This document shows, in pieces, positions 21,279 through 33,042 of a stretch of 34,695 nt of DNA. This stretch comes from Porogramme epimiltina (taxonomy: Eukaryota; Basidiomycota; Agaricomycetes; Polyporales; Polyporaceae), in the NCBI GenBank assembly GCA_900155495.1, contig FTLJ01000064.1:1-34695 (forward strand). Direction: 5' to 3'. Numbering within the stretch: the first letter of the stretch is position 1; each line of letters starts with the position of its first letter. The notes beneath the pieces were generated by a model. The model searched no databases, had not been told where the DNA came from, and saw only the letters and a list, made by a program, of their open reading frames with translations. Made by a program: the position numbers and the translations under genes.

Positions 21279-24221
21279 GCCGCCGGCGCGCCTATCGCGC
21301 CGACGAAGCCTCCGCCCCCTCCCTCTTCCCCATCTTCCCCCTCCGCCTCCTTGTTCGGGCGTCGGGCGGCGTCTGGGCCCCAGCGTCGAGCGGGCGGGGG
21401 CCTGCGTGCGTGCGGACTTTGAACACGTCGCCGGCGCGCTGTCGTCGCCGTGGATTCGCCGTGGATGCGTGGACGGTTGCTCGTGCCGATGCTCTCTCGC
21501 AGCTCGTATTTATGGGCACCGCGCCCTCTTTCTTGGTTTACCTAGGTTTCCCTTCCATCCGCCCGTGCTCGTCGGTAGCGCTCCTTGCCTTGTATACACC
21601 CTAGTCGCTCGTCCCGCTCATCACGCTGTAGTATGGTATGTACGCTGTCACATTGTCATTGTAACGTGTAGCTCGTCTAGCAGTCCGCCTCCCCTCCCCG
21701 CTCTCCGAATAGCACATTCCTAGTATGTAAGTTACCGCAGCGCCTCCCCCCCCCCCCTTCCCCCTGTACTTCTCACTTATCGCGCGGAACGGATCCGCCT
21801 TCCACCGACTCAAGGATGCTGGCAGGACTCCCTTCGGGATGGACCGTGTGCGGGCGCCGATCCCGCGCTCGAAGCACTGTTCGACGTCGCCCGCCCCTCT
21901 CGAGTGGAATGGACGGCGGCTCGGGCGGCCAAGCCTCCAGCTGGATGTCGTCACGACACGAGAAGCCGCACCCCGTCGTGTGCCCGCCCGCCCGCCCCCC
22001 TCGTTCCTCGCTGTACATGCGCAGGCGCATCGCCCGCGCCTCCCCGCCTTCTGCGGCGCAGATTTTCAGGAACTCCCGCTCCCGTAATGAAAAGGGCGCT
22101 GTACGTTTCAAACGTACAGTATGCATACGGAGGAAGCCCTGCACTCGGGCTCGGCGCCGTGTCCTCCTGCGTCAGAGCCGGATTTGGCGCCGTCGGGGTT
22201 TGCCACGGCCGCTGTCTCCGGTACCCCGTTGAAGCACTCCGCAGCGGTGCTACCCCACTTCTCCCCTCTCCCCTCCCCCGAATGGCAGGCTTGCCTATAT
22301 GGGCTGCGCTTGTTAAATTTTCTCCGTGCCTCCGCCTCGGGGTGTTCTCCGTGGAGTCCGCGTCACCTGCAGGCGTCCACAATTGACGGGCGCATCGCGG
22401 GTTGATCATTCTAGGATGCGAGGGTGTGGGCGGACGGGCGGGCGTACTTCGGGGAAAGCCTCTGAGAGGGAGAGAGCGATGACTGGTGGTATTGGAACGC
22501 CGAATGCGCTCCGCTCACGCCATTATTGTGGTTGCGCCCGCGCTCGGGGTGGGAGAGCGCGAACACAGATAGGAAACGCGGTCGCTTCCAGTGCAGATAT
22601 GTGGATGTGGTAGGATCGTGCCGGGCGCTCGGACTGGGCGTGACGCCTAGTTTAATTCAGTACAGTATAGTACAGGCGGTTAGATGACTATACAACACTC
22701 TGCGCGCCGATCAGGGGCTAGTGCGCCGTAAAGCGCGGAATACAGGGTGGCCGTAAGCCAGTGGCCGTGAGGGCGTATGTCATGGACGTCTAGATAGATG
22801 CTGCTAGGCCCGCCAACTACGACATTACCGGTCTGACTCGGTGTCAAAGCATCACGATGCGAGCACGCCATGAAGCTAGGTGTAGTCAGTGGAAGGGGCC
22901 TGGACGCTCCGAAGCCATACTAAGTCTCGAGCTTGTGAGGATGATGCGGCGGCAGGGTAACCAGAGTCGACCCACTAATTTCCCCACTGGCCGTGTGAGC
23001 AACCGGTTTGGAGTTACGAGGGGCTAATTTCCGACGTAGCAGTTGGGATCCGAGGCGGAGGGCGCTGCAAGGCGTACGTCCCCGATCCGTCCCCCATCCC
23101 ACGATGGTTCCTCAGCTGGGAGAGAGATAGGGGTAACCCGACGATCCCTTGAGGGCGAAGCACCGAAGTCATCGGAAACCCGGGTTGACTCGAATTTGCT
23201 CTGATCGAAGTGACCCTGATGCGCTGGGAGGGGTGCGCAGTTACGCTACGACGAGATCGACAGCCCGTGCGCATGGCTGGCTACGTAACGTCGGTCGCGG
23301 TGCGGGGTGATGGCGCGCCCCCAGAGCGCGAACACTAAATGGTGCTGACGGTCAGTCGTGGGCCTCGGCGAAAACGCAAAGGATATGAAACGTGTGCTAA
23401 ACGTGCTGTGCTTTGTATTTGGGCGATGCTTCGCATCGAGGGACGCCGCCGTTCCATTTTGAGTGACGCAAAGGGCTGAAGAGTTGTTACGGAGACCTGT
23501 TGGGATCGTGGTCGGCGGACTACGCCGCGCGTGGCTAATATTGGCGTGCACCGCAAGCTCGGGCGGGGGAGGGAGAATAATTGAGCACCGCGTTCTCGAG
23601 CACGTTTCTTCGATAACGGGCTGAGATTAGGGGTCATCGGTGCTGACACCGGGTGCAAATCACGACCTGGAGTGCGGGGCATCAGGCGCGAGTGCAGCGC
23701 AGAAGCAGGGAGTACAGTGAACCGCGGTGATGGTTACGGCCCCCAAGAGTGCGCGAGATCTGTTTAGAATAGACTGTGAGATAGGTGTACGATACGCGCC
23801 AAGCTCGGCTGCGTGCAGGGCGCGGGGTCACGACATGTCGAGTGCGGGACGATGAAGGATTGGATGTGCCAATGCCGTTCGGGTTGAAAGGAAGGAGGCG
23901 GCGGCGGGGCGAAAGGCGAAAGGCTGGTGCAGAAGGTGATGCCCGGGACGACTGCGAAAGAAAGGAGAGGGTTCGGCGGGACAACGTTGAAGGTTTGTTG
24001 GTCGAGCGAGACGAACGGGGATTGGCGGCCATTGGACTGGAGAGCCTGGCGGGGTGAATCCGGTCGGTTTATGGAAGCACAGCACCTGGCGCGGGCGCTC
24101 CGGAACCCGGTGAGAGCTCCCACCAGAATTTCGCGCAAAGTGGTCCGATCCCTCGGGCGCCTAGCGGCGACGCTCGACAGAACGGCTCGCGTACAAGACT
24201 CTTTGCCTACCTCCCGCCACC
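21279..24221. other. Long intergenic region upstream of the SREBP-like gene
   Basis: Almost 3 kb without a supported gene. It holds the 3' end of the SYLF-SH3 gene, C homopolymers near 21746-21759, and the promoter and leader of the SREBP-like gene. Several long frames on both strands are Arg/Pro/Gly-rich composition artefacts without motifs. One site resembling the sterol regulatory element occurs at 23302-23311. No tRNA or other RNA gene was recognised. Confidence 0.5.
23302..23311 (-). promoter_or_regulatory. SRE-like site upstream of the SREBP-like gene
   Basis: The minus strand reads ATCACCCCGC, one base from the classical sterol regulatory element ATCACCCCAC. It is about 0.9 kb before the start codon. 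A match this good has a fair chance of occurring at random in 3 kb, so this is only suggestive of autoregulation. Confidence 0.2.
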
Positions 24222-27200
24222 ATGTCAACCCCGCCCCCGTCCTCGAGCTCGAGCTCGTCCGAGACAAACTCCCCGTCTCCGCCCACGCCCCTCGTCGAGC
24301 TTAAATCCGACCCCAGCGAGACGCTCGAGTTCCTACTTCAGACCATGGCCGCACAGGCGCAGGCCCAGCAGCAAGCCCAGGCCTCCGACTACGACCCCAA
24401 CCAGTGGAGCCAGCTCTCAGCCTGGGCAGCGGCGGCTCAGGAGCAGAAGTACGACCTCGGCTCAGACTTCAACTTCTCCCTCCCTATGGACCTCGACTTC
24501 GACCCCAATATGGCCGTCGACCCGACTGCGCTCCAGTTCACGACCATCTTCGACCAGTCCGCCTTTGCCCTCCCTCCCAATGAGAACTCGTTCATCATGG
24601 CGAACGAGATGGTCCCCAACAACGGCCAGATGCTCTTCTCCAGCGAAGACTTCAACATGCCTCCCTTCGAGCCCACCTCGACTCGTCGGTTGAGCATTAC
24701 CTCTTCGTCCTCCTCATCCGGCGCCTCCCTTTCCCCAGTCATGGAGCCCGCGCAGGCCATCTCCTGCTCCCCGCCCTCCGAGGTCAACCTCAACGACCCC
24801 GCCTCGGAGCTCGCGCAGCGCGTGCGCCAGATGGCCGGCGTTACGCTCGCCGTACCAGTCAGCGCGCAGGTCCAGCAGCTCGCCGCAGCCGGCGGCCAGG
24901 CCAAGCTCCCCATCCCCCGCCTCAAGCAGAGCCCCACGCCCGCGCCCGCACCGAAGCGCACTGCTGCCGCGGCGAAGCCGTCGCCGCCGCCGCCCGAGAC
25001 GGAGTCGCCCGCGGCGTCCTCGGCGTCGCCCTCAACCTCGTCGAGCCCGCGCTCGGAGCAGGCGCCGTCGCCCCCGGCTGAGCTGCCCCAGCCGCCTCCG
25101 ACGCAGACGGTCATCGGCCGCCCGAAGACGAGCCACACGACCATTGAGCGGCGGTACCGGACGAACCTTAATGCTCGCATTACTGGCCTGAAGCATTCCG
25201 TCCCTGCGCTCCGTGTGTTGGAGATCAAGGCCGGACAGCAGAACCCGTGGAACGACATCGTTGACGCCCGTGGGTTCGTTGACGGCGTAAAGGTTGCGCG
25301 CAAGATGAGCAAGGCGAATATTCTCGGCAAAGCGACCGAGTATATCCGGTACGTCTTCACGTGCTTTTGAGCGTCCGCCAGCGTCACTCACTCTGGCAAC
25401 AGAGTGCTCAAGAAGCGCGAGGCGAGACTCAAGCGTGAGCAGGATGGCATCAAATCCCTTGTCAGCGGCCTCGTCGGTGGACCCGCGCTGCTCAAGGAGT
25501 GGGAGCGTGAATGGCGGGAACGCTTCGGTGGGGAGGAGAAGGACGAGATTGAGGACGACGATGCTGCAGCTGGCAGCGACGACGAGGAGGGCGAAGGCGA
25601 CGACAGTGATGGCGAAGACGAGGAGGGCCGCGCTCGCAAGAGGGCAAAGGTGGCGAAAGCACCTAAGAAGGAGAAGCCCTACAGGCCACCACCGCCACCT
25701 CCTGTTCCTGGAGTACCTGGTGCTGCCCCAGAGAAGCGTAAGCGCGGTCGGCCACGCAAGGTTCCCCTGCCGTCCCCTCCAGTTTCCGCTGCGGGCTCTG
25801 CCCTTGCTACCCCTGTGACGACCAACAACAACTCCCCCATCTTCCCCGTAGACCCCCAAATGCAGGACCAGTTCATGCAGGTCAAGCAGGAACAGCTCGT
25901 CCCGCAGCAGCAGCTCAGCCAACAGTACCTCCTCGCCGTCTTTGCGTTCTTCTCCGTCTTCAACTCCCCACTTACGTCGTCACATCGTGCTCACCCTCCA
26001 TCCCACCACGAGCACCATGGGACCGTCCTCACACCCCACTCACCTACCCAAACGCAAATCCCGGTTGGCGGCGCCGTCGGCTACAGCCTCCACGACATTG
26101 CCCAGGCGGCGCACTTGCTGGTTTCTACGCTCGTGTTCTTCTACGTTCTTATGCCCTGGCTGTCCGGCACTCTCCGCAAGAGCAGTGTCCCCAGCAGGCT
26201 CGCCTCGTTGTTCCTTCGTCCGAAGAGCGTCTCTTCGCCTGCGAAGCCAAACGTCCATGCTCGTTCCGCGCTCATGAACGCGCTTTCCCCCGCTGCCCGC
26301 GGTAGCGAGGATGAGCCCGTCGCCCTCCGTTCGGCTCTTGGTGTCTCTGCCGGCATGATCGGTCTCCTCCAGAGCGTCATCAAGGCTGCACGGAGGGACC
26401 GTGGGATCGAACTGAACCAGCTCGAGCAGCGTGCTTGGGTGCGACTGGGCGAGCTGATCGCTTTCGATGGTAAGCGTACATCGCCAAACGATTTCAGTGA
26501 ACATGTGTTAACTCCGTTCTGCAGGCTCCGTATGCAACACCACTCGCCTCCAGACGTACTGGTGCATGTCATGGCACGTTTCCACTTTCGCGACGTCGGC
26601 TATGGACCTCTCGACTCTGGCTCTCATCATCCGCCCGGTCTCCATCTCCAAGGCCACCGAGCTTTGGGAGCGGGCTCGTCAGCGCGAGGTCCTCCGCGCG
26701 CACGAGAGGATTGTCCTGGACAACATGAGCGTAGAGGGTGCCGCGAACTGGCTCGCCAAGTGGCGCAACTGGCACGAGACGGAACGCAAGGGCCGTTGCA
26801 CCGCGTGCGAGAAGCGCACGCCCCTCGGCATCCTCGCCGCGATCCTCATCCGCGAACGCCTCCGGAAGCACGCCGCCTCGCTCTTCGTCCGCACCGTGGT
26901 CCGCACCGAGATCGAGTCGCGCCGCGCAAGCCCCGTGTACGACAGCGAGGACGACGAGTGCGACGAGCCCGCGTTCGCGTACGACGCCGAGAAGGACCTC
27001 CGGGAAGAGCAGGAGCGCAAGGAGACCGTCGAGGCGGGCCGCTCGATCGGCGGCCGCACCGCGGAGCTCGCGACGCTGCTCGACCGCACGTGGGAGACGG
27101 GCTTCCTCGCGCCGGACGGGGCACCGTTCACGGCCGCGGCGGAGGAGCTGGGCGCGCACGACGAGGCGTGCTGCCCGTACGACGTGGACGCGGACTGCGA

Positions 27201-27543
27201 GGACGAGCACGACCTGGCGAGCCAGGACGAGGCGGAGATCCGCGCGCTGCTGACCGCGACGCTCGTCTATAGGCGCATCTTCCCGTCGAGCCTGCCCGCG
27301 TGCCACCACGCGCTGGGCGCGGCGGCGATCGTGCTGAGCCCGCCGCCGAGCCCGAGCCGGCGCAACGCGCAGCTGCACACGGCGCTGCGCGCCGCGCTCG
27401 GGTCGCCTGCGTTCGAGAGCGGCGCGGACGGCCGGCTGGAGGACCCCGAGCTCGGCGCGGCGCTCGAGGATGCACGCGACCGCGTCGAGGATATGCTGTT
27501 TGAGTTCGAGCGGGCGTGCTGGCGCGGCCGGGCGTACGATTAG
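24222..27543 (+). CDS. SRE1: SREBP-like membrane-tethered bHLH transcription factor (Sre1 type)
   Basis: In fungi Sre1-type factors are held in the ER membrane and released by proteolysis when sterol or oxygen is low, then activate ergosterol, heme and iron genes. Exons 24222-25348, 25403-26469, 26525-27543 total 3213 nt (1070 aa). Residues 1-300 are acidic, Ser/Pro/Gln-rich (activation type). The bHLH begins at about 304: SHTTIERRYRTNLNARI, with the tyrosine (Y312) that sets SREBPs apart from other bHLH factors; helix 2 and the zipper run through SKANILGKATEYIR across intron 1. An acidic stretch at about 425-465 is followed by an AT-hook-like KRKRGRPRK (about 487-495). Two membrane segments, YLLAVFAFFSVF (about 549-563) and HLLVSTLVFFYVLMPWL (about 612-630), flank a roughly 45-residue loop, as in SREBP hairpins. 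The C-terminal 440 residues are the probable regulatory domain. The start has a GCCACCATG context. Confidence 0.88.
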
Positions 27544-28318
27544 AGGTGTCTGGCCCGCTCCGGTTTGTGGTTTGGTATGGACGTTTGGATCATGCAGGGT
27601 TCGTCGTAGGGCCGGAGCCCGTATGCGTTCGTCTTGTAGACTGAGGTTTGTCGCGCGCGTTGCTCCGCGTGTGGCCCCTCACAGTACTAGTTATGATTGA
27701 GTTATTCGGTTTTGGTCTAGTTACGTTTATGCCTCGTATTGTCCGCCCCCCCTATAGTGCTACGTCTCCTACTGAACGTACGTGTATATTAGTGCCAAAG
27801 ATCAATGCAGGAAGTACATACTCACGGCGTTCGAAATTGGCGTGGACATTGGTGGTCACCGGCTTCTCAGGTGTATGTCCCATGGTAAGTTGTATTCGTG
27901 GTTCTGAAGTTGGTCCGGGTATTATTGGGTACGTCGTACAATATACATACAGCTAACGTTGTGAAGAACTTAGTTTGATCGTCGAAATACTGACTAGTTC
28001 ACGCCATCGCGATCTGGGACTTGTTCAAGCTTCCCAAGACATCGTGTCGACTACAGCGTCCAATACGCGCCGCAGGCTTCGAACACTCGAACGCTGACAG
28101 TGGAAGCAGTCATTCCCTCATAGTAGAGTCGGACTTGGAGCTTTCGGAGCTCGAAATTTAAATAAGCCAGATCGCAATTGGGTCAAGGCCTATCTCCGCC
28201 ACTTGCTCTTGCCCACTACCTCGTCAGGCCCGCAATGAGTGTCAAAGGTTCTGCGCTCTTTGGCTTGAGTTCGTTTCATCTCTAACAGTGTCGTCACAGC
28301 TGACCTGACACGCACCCC
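27544..28318. other. Intergenic, no supported gene
   Basis: Contains the 3' end of the SREBP-like gene and unassigned sequence. The longest frame (27648-27956) begins in the probable 3' UTR and has no motif. An ATG at 28214 followed by a possible donor could be the original start of the decayed gene that follows, but no acceptor gives a clean join. Confidence 0.45.
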
Positions 28319-28811
28319 ATGACAGGCCCTGCCCCCGGTCCGAAATCATCGTACGCTCCTTCTCCACTATACTGCAGGAAGTTCGATTGCCCCATCCCAT
28401 CCGAGAAGCCATTCTGCAATCTTAGAATCGTTTACCCAATACTTGGCTCTCGGTCGATGCAGTGTCCGAAGTCGTCTCTCAATCTCTTCTCGTCGCATCG
28501 CGGGAGGCGATTAGCTTCGACGTCTTCCTGATCATATACGCGGAAGGCACACCTATCTTCGTTGTCGAAATCCAGCCTCTGGCCGAACTTTGCCCGTCGC
28601 CGAGGCGTCGGGAGGCAAACGACCAACTGGGTAAGCGACTTGGTTATCTTTCTCTCGAAGTGAAGGTCCCGGTACTGCATGGGATATCTGTGTTTGGCTT
28701 CAACATCGCCATTTACAAGTACGACCGGGCCACCCACTACAAGGGGCATAGGAACATCACTCTCAAGAAGTGGCCGAGGACGTGAAGGCTATGTGTAGTC
28801 AAGTCATCCGG
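28319..28811 (+). pseudogene. Decayed PD-(D/E)XK-like gene
   Basis: Probably a relic of a large Agaricomycete family of restriction-endonuclease-like proteins of unknown role; this is from general knowledge of the family, not a search. Three frames carry consecutive family-like pieces. Frame one has YAPSPLYCRKFDCPIPSEKPF (28352-28414). Frame two, from about 28426, has DAVSEVVSQSLLVASREA, FDVFLIIYAEGTPIFVVEIQ, and VPVLHGISVFG with IYKYDRAT. Frame three, 28764-28811, has EVAEDVKAMCSQVIR and ends at GTGAGC. At least two frameshifts are therefore needed, near 28421-28460 and near 28765. The nuclease core would be D...E-x-K; here the K is replaced by Q (VEIQP). A short intron could explain the first break (an acceptor-like TTAG ends at 28425), so partial function cannot be excluded. 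Confidence 0.45.
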
Positions 28812-31800
28812 GTGAGCGGTCTGCGGGCATTATTTGATCTCCTGCACACACCACCAAAGCTAACTCCGTAGAGCTATCCTTATAAGTTACGAGTCCGTGG
28901 TGATTCGTCCGTCTGCGTTGCGTCGCGTTGCCTTGTGCACTGTTGCGTCGTGTTGCGCGCCATTTCAACTATTCAGTAGCATGCGCTTGTCGCACAAACA
29001 TTTTGGGCAAGCGGTAAGTGACTTTATGACCTTCCCTGAAGAGCATGGAAGTAACGTTCGAAAGGCTAGGGTAAGGTTTGCTTCGTGGCCTCGTGGTCCA
29101 CCGCAGTAACGGATAGTGTGTCCCCTAGCCTTTCCCCTAGCCCTCCGCTAGCTCGATGTATCTGCAGTGATACGGACCTCACGTCTGCCCTTACTTCTCT
29201 CCCTTGTCAACGCCCTTAATTCTCCAACCCGACCTCTTTAAGTCCCGACCAGCGTCACTCGTCATGTGAGGATATCTCATTGACGTTCAAGTCAGCCAGG
29301 ACTGATCTGCAGGATCACAAACTAAAGTATGAGTGCTGACAAACTTACATGCCCCTTCTGCTTTGCTCACGTCAATGAGTCGACCTCTGAGGACGTAAGT
29401 TACTATTCCTTCACGGAAGAGACGAATAGTGTCGACTCTATTATGGACATGGATGGAGTACATAATCTCTATACACATGGTAAAAACTACAACTTCTGTA
29501 CTCTGTGCAAGCTGTGCAACACGATCACTCATCTCCCGATTGGTTATTAATGCGAACGATACGAGACAACGCTTACGGTGTCCGAACGAAGAGGATGCGA
29601 GCAAGATTACGAAGTGCCAGTGCAAGTCGTGTAATCGATGTTTTCATGACATCATTCATGTCTAACACTGCCGCCAGTCGCTTTTGTGCCCCTTGATGTG
29701 TGGATTCTGGGCCGTTTTTGATAAAGAAGAGGGACACCAGGACGTACGTGTCTGTGTCTCTGCGTGGAGCCTAAATAAGTTTATTACGGAAGCCTTCTAC
29801 ATATACCTCGTTAGTACATACGGGTATCCGACGGCCTCAGGAGAAATTCTTGCACAACGAAGGCTTCTTCAACGGAACGATGACGGGAATCGCTTCTGAA
29901 CCCAGTGCTCTATCCGAATCCGAGGACTTTGACGCAAGCCAGTGAGCACATGGTGTTGGACCGAAGCATACCACGGTCGAGCTACAAGACCCGACCCGAG
30001 AGCAATTCTGAAAAAGAGGTTGATCGCTTCGGGGATCACAAAATGGAGCATCTGCTGTAGCATTCTCGAATGTAGCCTTGGGAGCGGTGCTTACGTTCAT
30101 AACGGAAAGCGGCTCTCCGTTTGCGATGGTTCACGAAGGTCCAGCAGGGTCCTATGCATTATTCTTGACTGGCAGAACTCCGTTGCTGCTTCCAATCTCA
30201 ATCACGTAACTGTGTCCATGATTGTACGATAGGTGTTGCATCTGTGGACGCATTGCGGTGGTTGTGCGATTCGTGGCTATGTTAAGTTTGCCAGATTCGG
30301 ACACTCGCTGAGCCTGAAGCAAGAGGTTCCAGAAAACCCATTCCACGTGACTGCGCTCTTCACTTCGGAAACGGCCGAGCAGGAAGTCGCGCGCAAAGCC
30401 GCCCAACAGCCGCGTCTCGCTGAGCGCGAACTGCTCAAGGCTCTCAAACCCCTCATAATCCCTTCCCGAAACAACTTCACACCCACTATCGCCACAAAGA
30501 TGTACCGCTCGCGGATCCTGAGGGCCCACATTCCAACGCACCGCGGCCCGAAAAAATCCTCTTCAAAGCCTCGCGTTTCACGCCGCAGCCATGCACGCCG
30601 ATGGACGCACCTGTACGCTGCCCTGGGAGAGGTGAACACCCCGGGGGATAAACCATGGACGAACCGCGGCCGCGCCCGAGGCCCCCTTACGCTGGTGTGA
30701 GACGGGGGCCAGGGAGGGGAGGAACCTTGCTTGCGCGGGACGCGAGGGAGGAGCCGCAGAGGGTCTCAGGTGCGTCTCGCTCCCACGGGGAGCAGCGGCC
30801 TTGAGGTCTTGACGGATCTACCGTCCCCGCATCCCCTCTTAGGGTTGGCTTCGCGAACGCGCGAGGAGCTATCTTCGGCGGGCCCGGGGCGAAGGTTGCG
30901 CGGGCGAAGCGGCAGCAGGCGTATGTTGCGCTGTTGGCAGGGTGCCGACGTGGGGGGAGGCACATGTGCCACCCCAGCCGGGCGTTATCTGATATGATAA
31001 TCCCCGCGCGTTCTAGTGCCGGGGGTAGGAAGGCTCGGGCTCGCCGGGATCTGTCCTGCGCGCTGTGGTTCTCGCGTCGCTGGTGCCTCGCGGGCACCCG
31101 TCCTGGCAGGCGGCGGATCCAGCAGCGGCCCTGCCGATCGTGGCCGCCACGAAAGAGGGTCCTGAAAGGCGGACGGGGCTACGTCACGTCCGTCGCCCAT
31201 GGGCCATGGGCGAGCACATAGGTGCGGGTGATCTGTTCACGAGCATATTCGCCTCCTACTTTTTAAATAGCACACAGGAACGCGCACCCGCCCGCGGCCT
31301 CGGTGCGGGCGCACGCACCGCACCGGTCATCGCGCACAGACGGTATATTGAACGCTGTGCGTCGAATATATTGCGATATTGCCATCCGGGCGGCACTAGG
31401 CTCTTCATGTCCACGTTCCCGACGTGCGCCCCAGGGCGTGCCTGAGCGAGCTCAGGGCGGGCAGGAGAAGCCCGGGCGCGCGAGAGAGATTCGAATGCCA
31501 CCGACGACATCGCGTCCGCGCTAGCGCTGCTCTTCAGCACCCATGCGCCACCGCGACAACGGCGAAGTGGGCAAGTGGGAAGTGAGGCGGATTCAACGAG
31601 CGCTGGGCCCGAGTCCTCCCGAGCCCCCCAGCCCGCTCGAGCTCCCGTCAAAGCTTTCAGAACTTTGGGCTTGGCTGCAGCGCTGCGGCGTGTGCGTGGC
31701 ACCCCGCTGACAACGGGGCGACACCGGCAACGGCACGCTGCCCACAGGGTCCTGAGCTCAATCAGACACACAGAACACAAAGATGCAGAGAGGCAGAACC

Positions 31801-32070
31801 AAGAGCTTCAGCGAAGGCGGGCGGAAGGCAGCATCGGAACACCACCCTTCGTCCAACTCTGAGTGGGCCGTGCCGCACTCGCTCCACCAGGCCGGCCAAA
31901 CTGCAACCCTGAGGCTCTGAGATGCCCCCTCGACCCGCGCGCATCTGGAAGGGGGCATGCGGCCTTCCGGACGCCGTGCGCGCATGTGCAATGCTCGGGC
32001 TCCCCGCACGCGCACATGGGCGTTGGGGATATCCAGGCGACGATCTGGGCGAAAGGAAGTTCTGCAGCGC

Positions 32071-32094
32071 GCATGCATGCACGCATGCATGTAC
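32071..32094. repeat. GCAT alternating repeat
   Basis: GCATGCATGC, ACGCATGCATG and TAC in succession: a near-perfect alternating purine-pyrimidine run that is also partly self-complementary. Such tracts can form Z-DNA or cruciforms and often vary in length between strains. Confidence 0.6.
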
Positions 32095-32455
32095 TATCGC
32101 GCGTCGCGCTGGGGCATGGCGTCGTGCCGCACCGGCGGGCGAGGCAATTATGCGCGCGCTTCGTGATGCAGAGCAGCGTGCCGCTCTTGTGCTGGGTAAG
32201 CATTACATACACGCCCCGAGTCGTTTCTGGTCGGTTTGCCTGATGGAGCACGCCAGGGAATCAGGCAATGTCGAGCCCCGGCAGCGCGGCGCCCGCCCGC
32301 CCGCGCGGTGTAACCACCGTCCGCTCCTGTGCGCGCGAGCTCTCTTCACCTTTGCTCGAGTTGCCGGGCACTGGGCCCGGTGAACGCGCAGTCGGTACGG
32401 TGCCTGCTGCACTCGCGCATTTATGCACACTTACCGCCCCCCGGGGCCGATCAGG

Positions 32456-32528
32456 GCACGCTCCCGACTCTCGACCCCCAACTCCCCCCCGACTCCCGAC
32501 TCCCGACTTCCCGACTCCCGAAACCCGA
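32456..32528. repeat. Short tandem repeat, unit about 7-8 nt (CCCGACT)
   Basis: Successive copies of CCCGACT with one-base variants (CTCGACC, CCCAACT, TTCCCGACTC) over roughly 70 nt in the G+C-rich non-coding stretch. A second small tandem run, GCTGGATC in about three copies, is at 32632-32660. Confidence 0.6.
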
Positions 32529-33042
32529 GCCGCCCCGAGCACCCGGCCATGGAAATGCGCGAGCGAAAAAATGCGAGGGCGCGCGGTTTTTCCGCGGGGC
32601 GTTCGGGACGTCCCCCCGAGCACCCGGCATCGCTGGATCGCTGGATCGCTCGCTGGATCGCCCGGCGCTGGAGCGTTGATCCCGAGGAGGGAGGCCTTGG
32701 CGGTGGCAATGCCGACGCATGCGCCGACGACTGTGAAGAGTGCGTGCCAAGCCCGAGAGGCATTTGTGCGTGCTCGGCTGCGATGTCGAGAAGACAGCGA
32801 AGCGGCGTAGTCGCGTGCACTCAGTACTCAGGGCTTGGAGCTCGGGGTGCGCGGGCGGTCGTACAGAAGTGTTGTCATAGAGAGGAAGGAGGGAAGTACG
32901 AGTACAGGGGATCGTGTAAGTCGTAACGTCGCGTTTTGGTTCTCTACGTGACCCAAACAAAGCATAGCAATAAACACCCCAAGCGCTCCACCCGCCAGCT
33001 GCCCACACCAACACCAACTCCAACTCAGCTACATCGCCGAGC

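Larger units (their letters stand above)
28812..33042. other. 4.2 kb with no supported gene
   Basis: The first half (to about 30650) has mixed composition and scattered short frames, for example a 50-residue open stretch at about 30060-30215 (NVALGAVLTFITESGSPF) that has stops on both sides. The second half (about 30650-32900) is strongly G+C-rich, so long frames are expected by chance on both strands; none has a domain, an intron pattern or a credible start. Two short repeats are listed separately. It contains the 3' end of the FTR1 gene at its right edge. Confidence 0.5.

Noticed and set aside
22920..23640. Possible rRNA or tRNA sequence in the long intergenic region
   Set aside because: No tRNA-like arms with a T-loop GTTCRA context and no conserved rRNA segment could be recognised.
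24437..25387. 316-residue minus-strand frame opposite the SREBP-like first exon
   Set aside because: Antisense shadow of a codon-biased exon; composition is Gly/Ser/Arg without motif.
30233..30700. 155-residue plus-strand frame
   Set aside because: No motif, no family resemblance, and the surrounding frames contain stops. It might be a relic, but I cannot support a call.
32268..32810. 180-residue plus-strand frame in the G+C-rich block
   Set aside because: Pro/Arg/Ala-rich with tandem repeats in it and no recognisable domain; expected by chance at this base composition.
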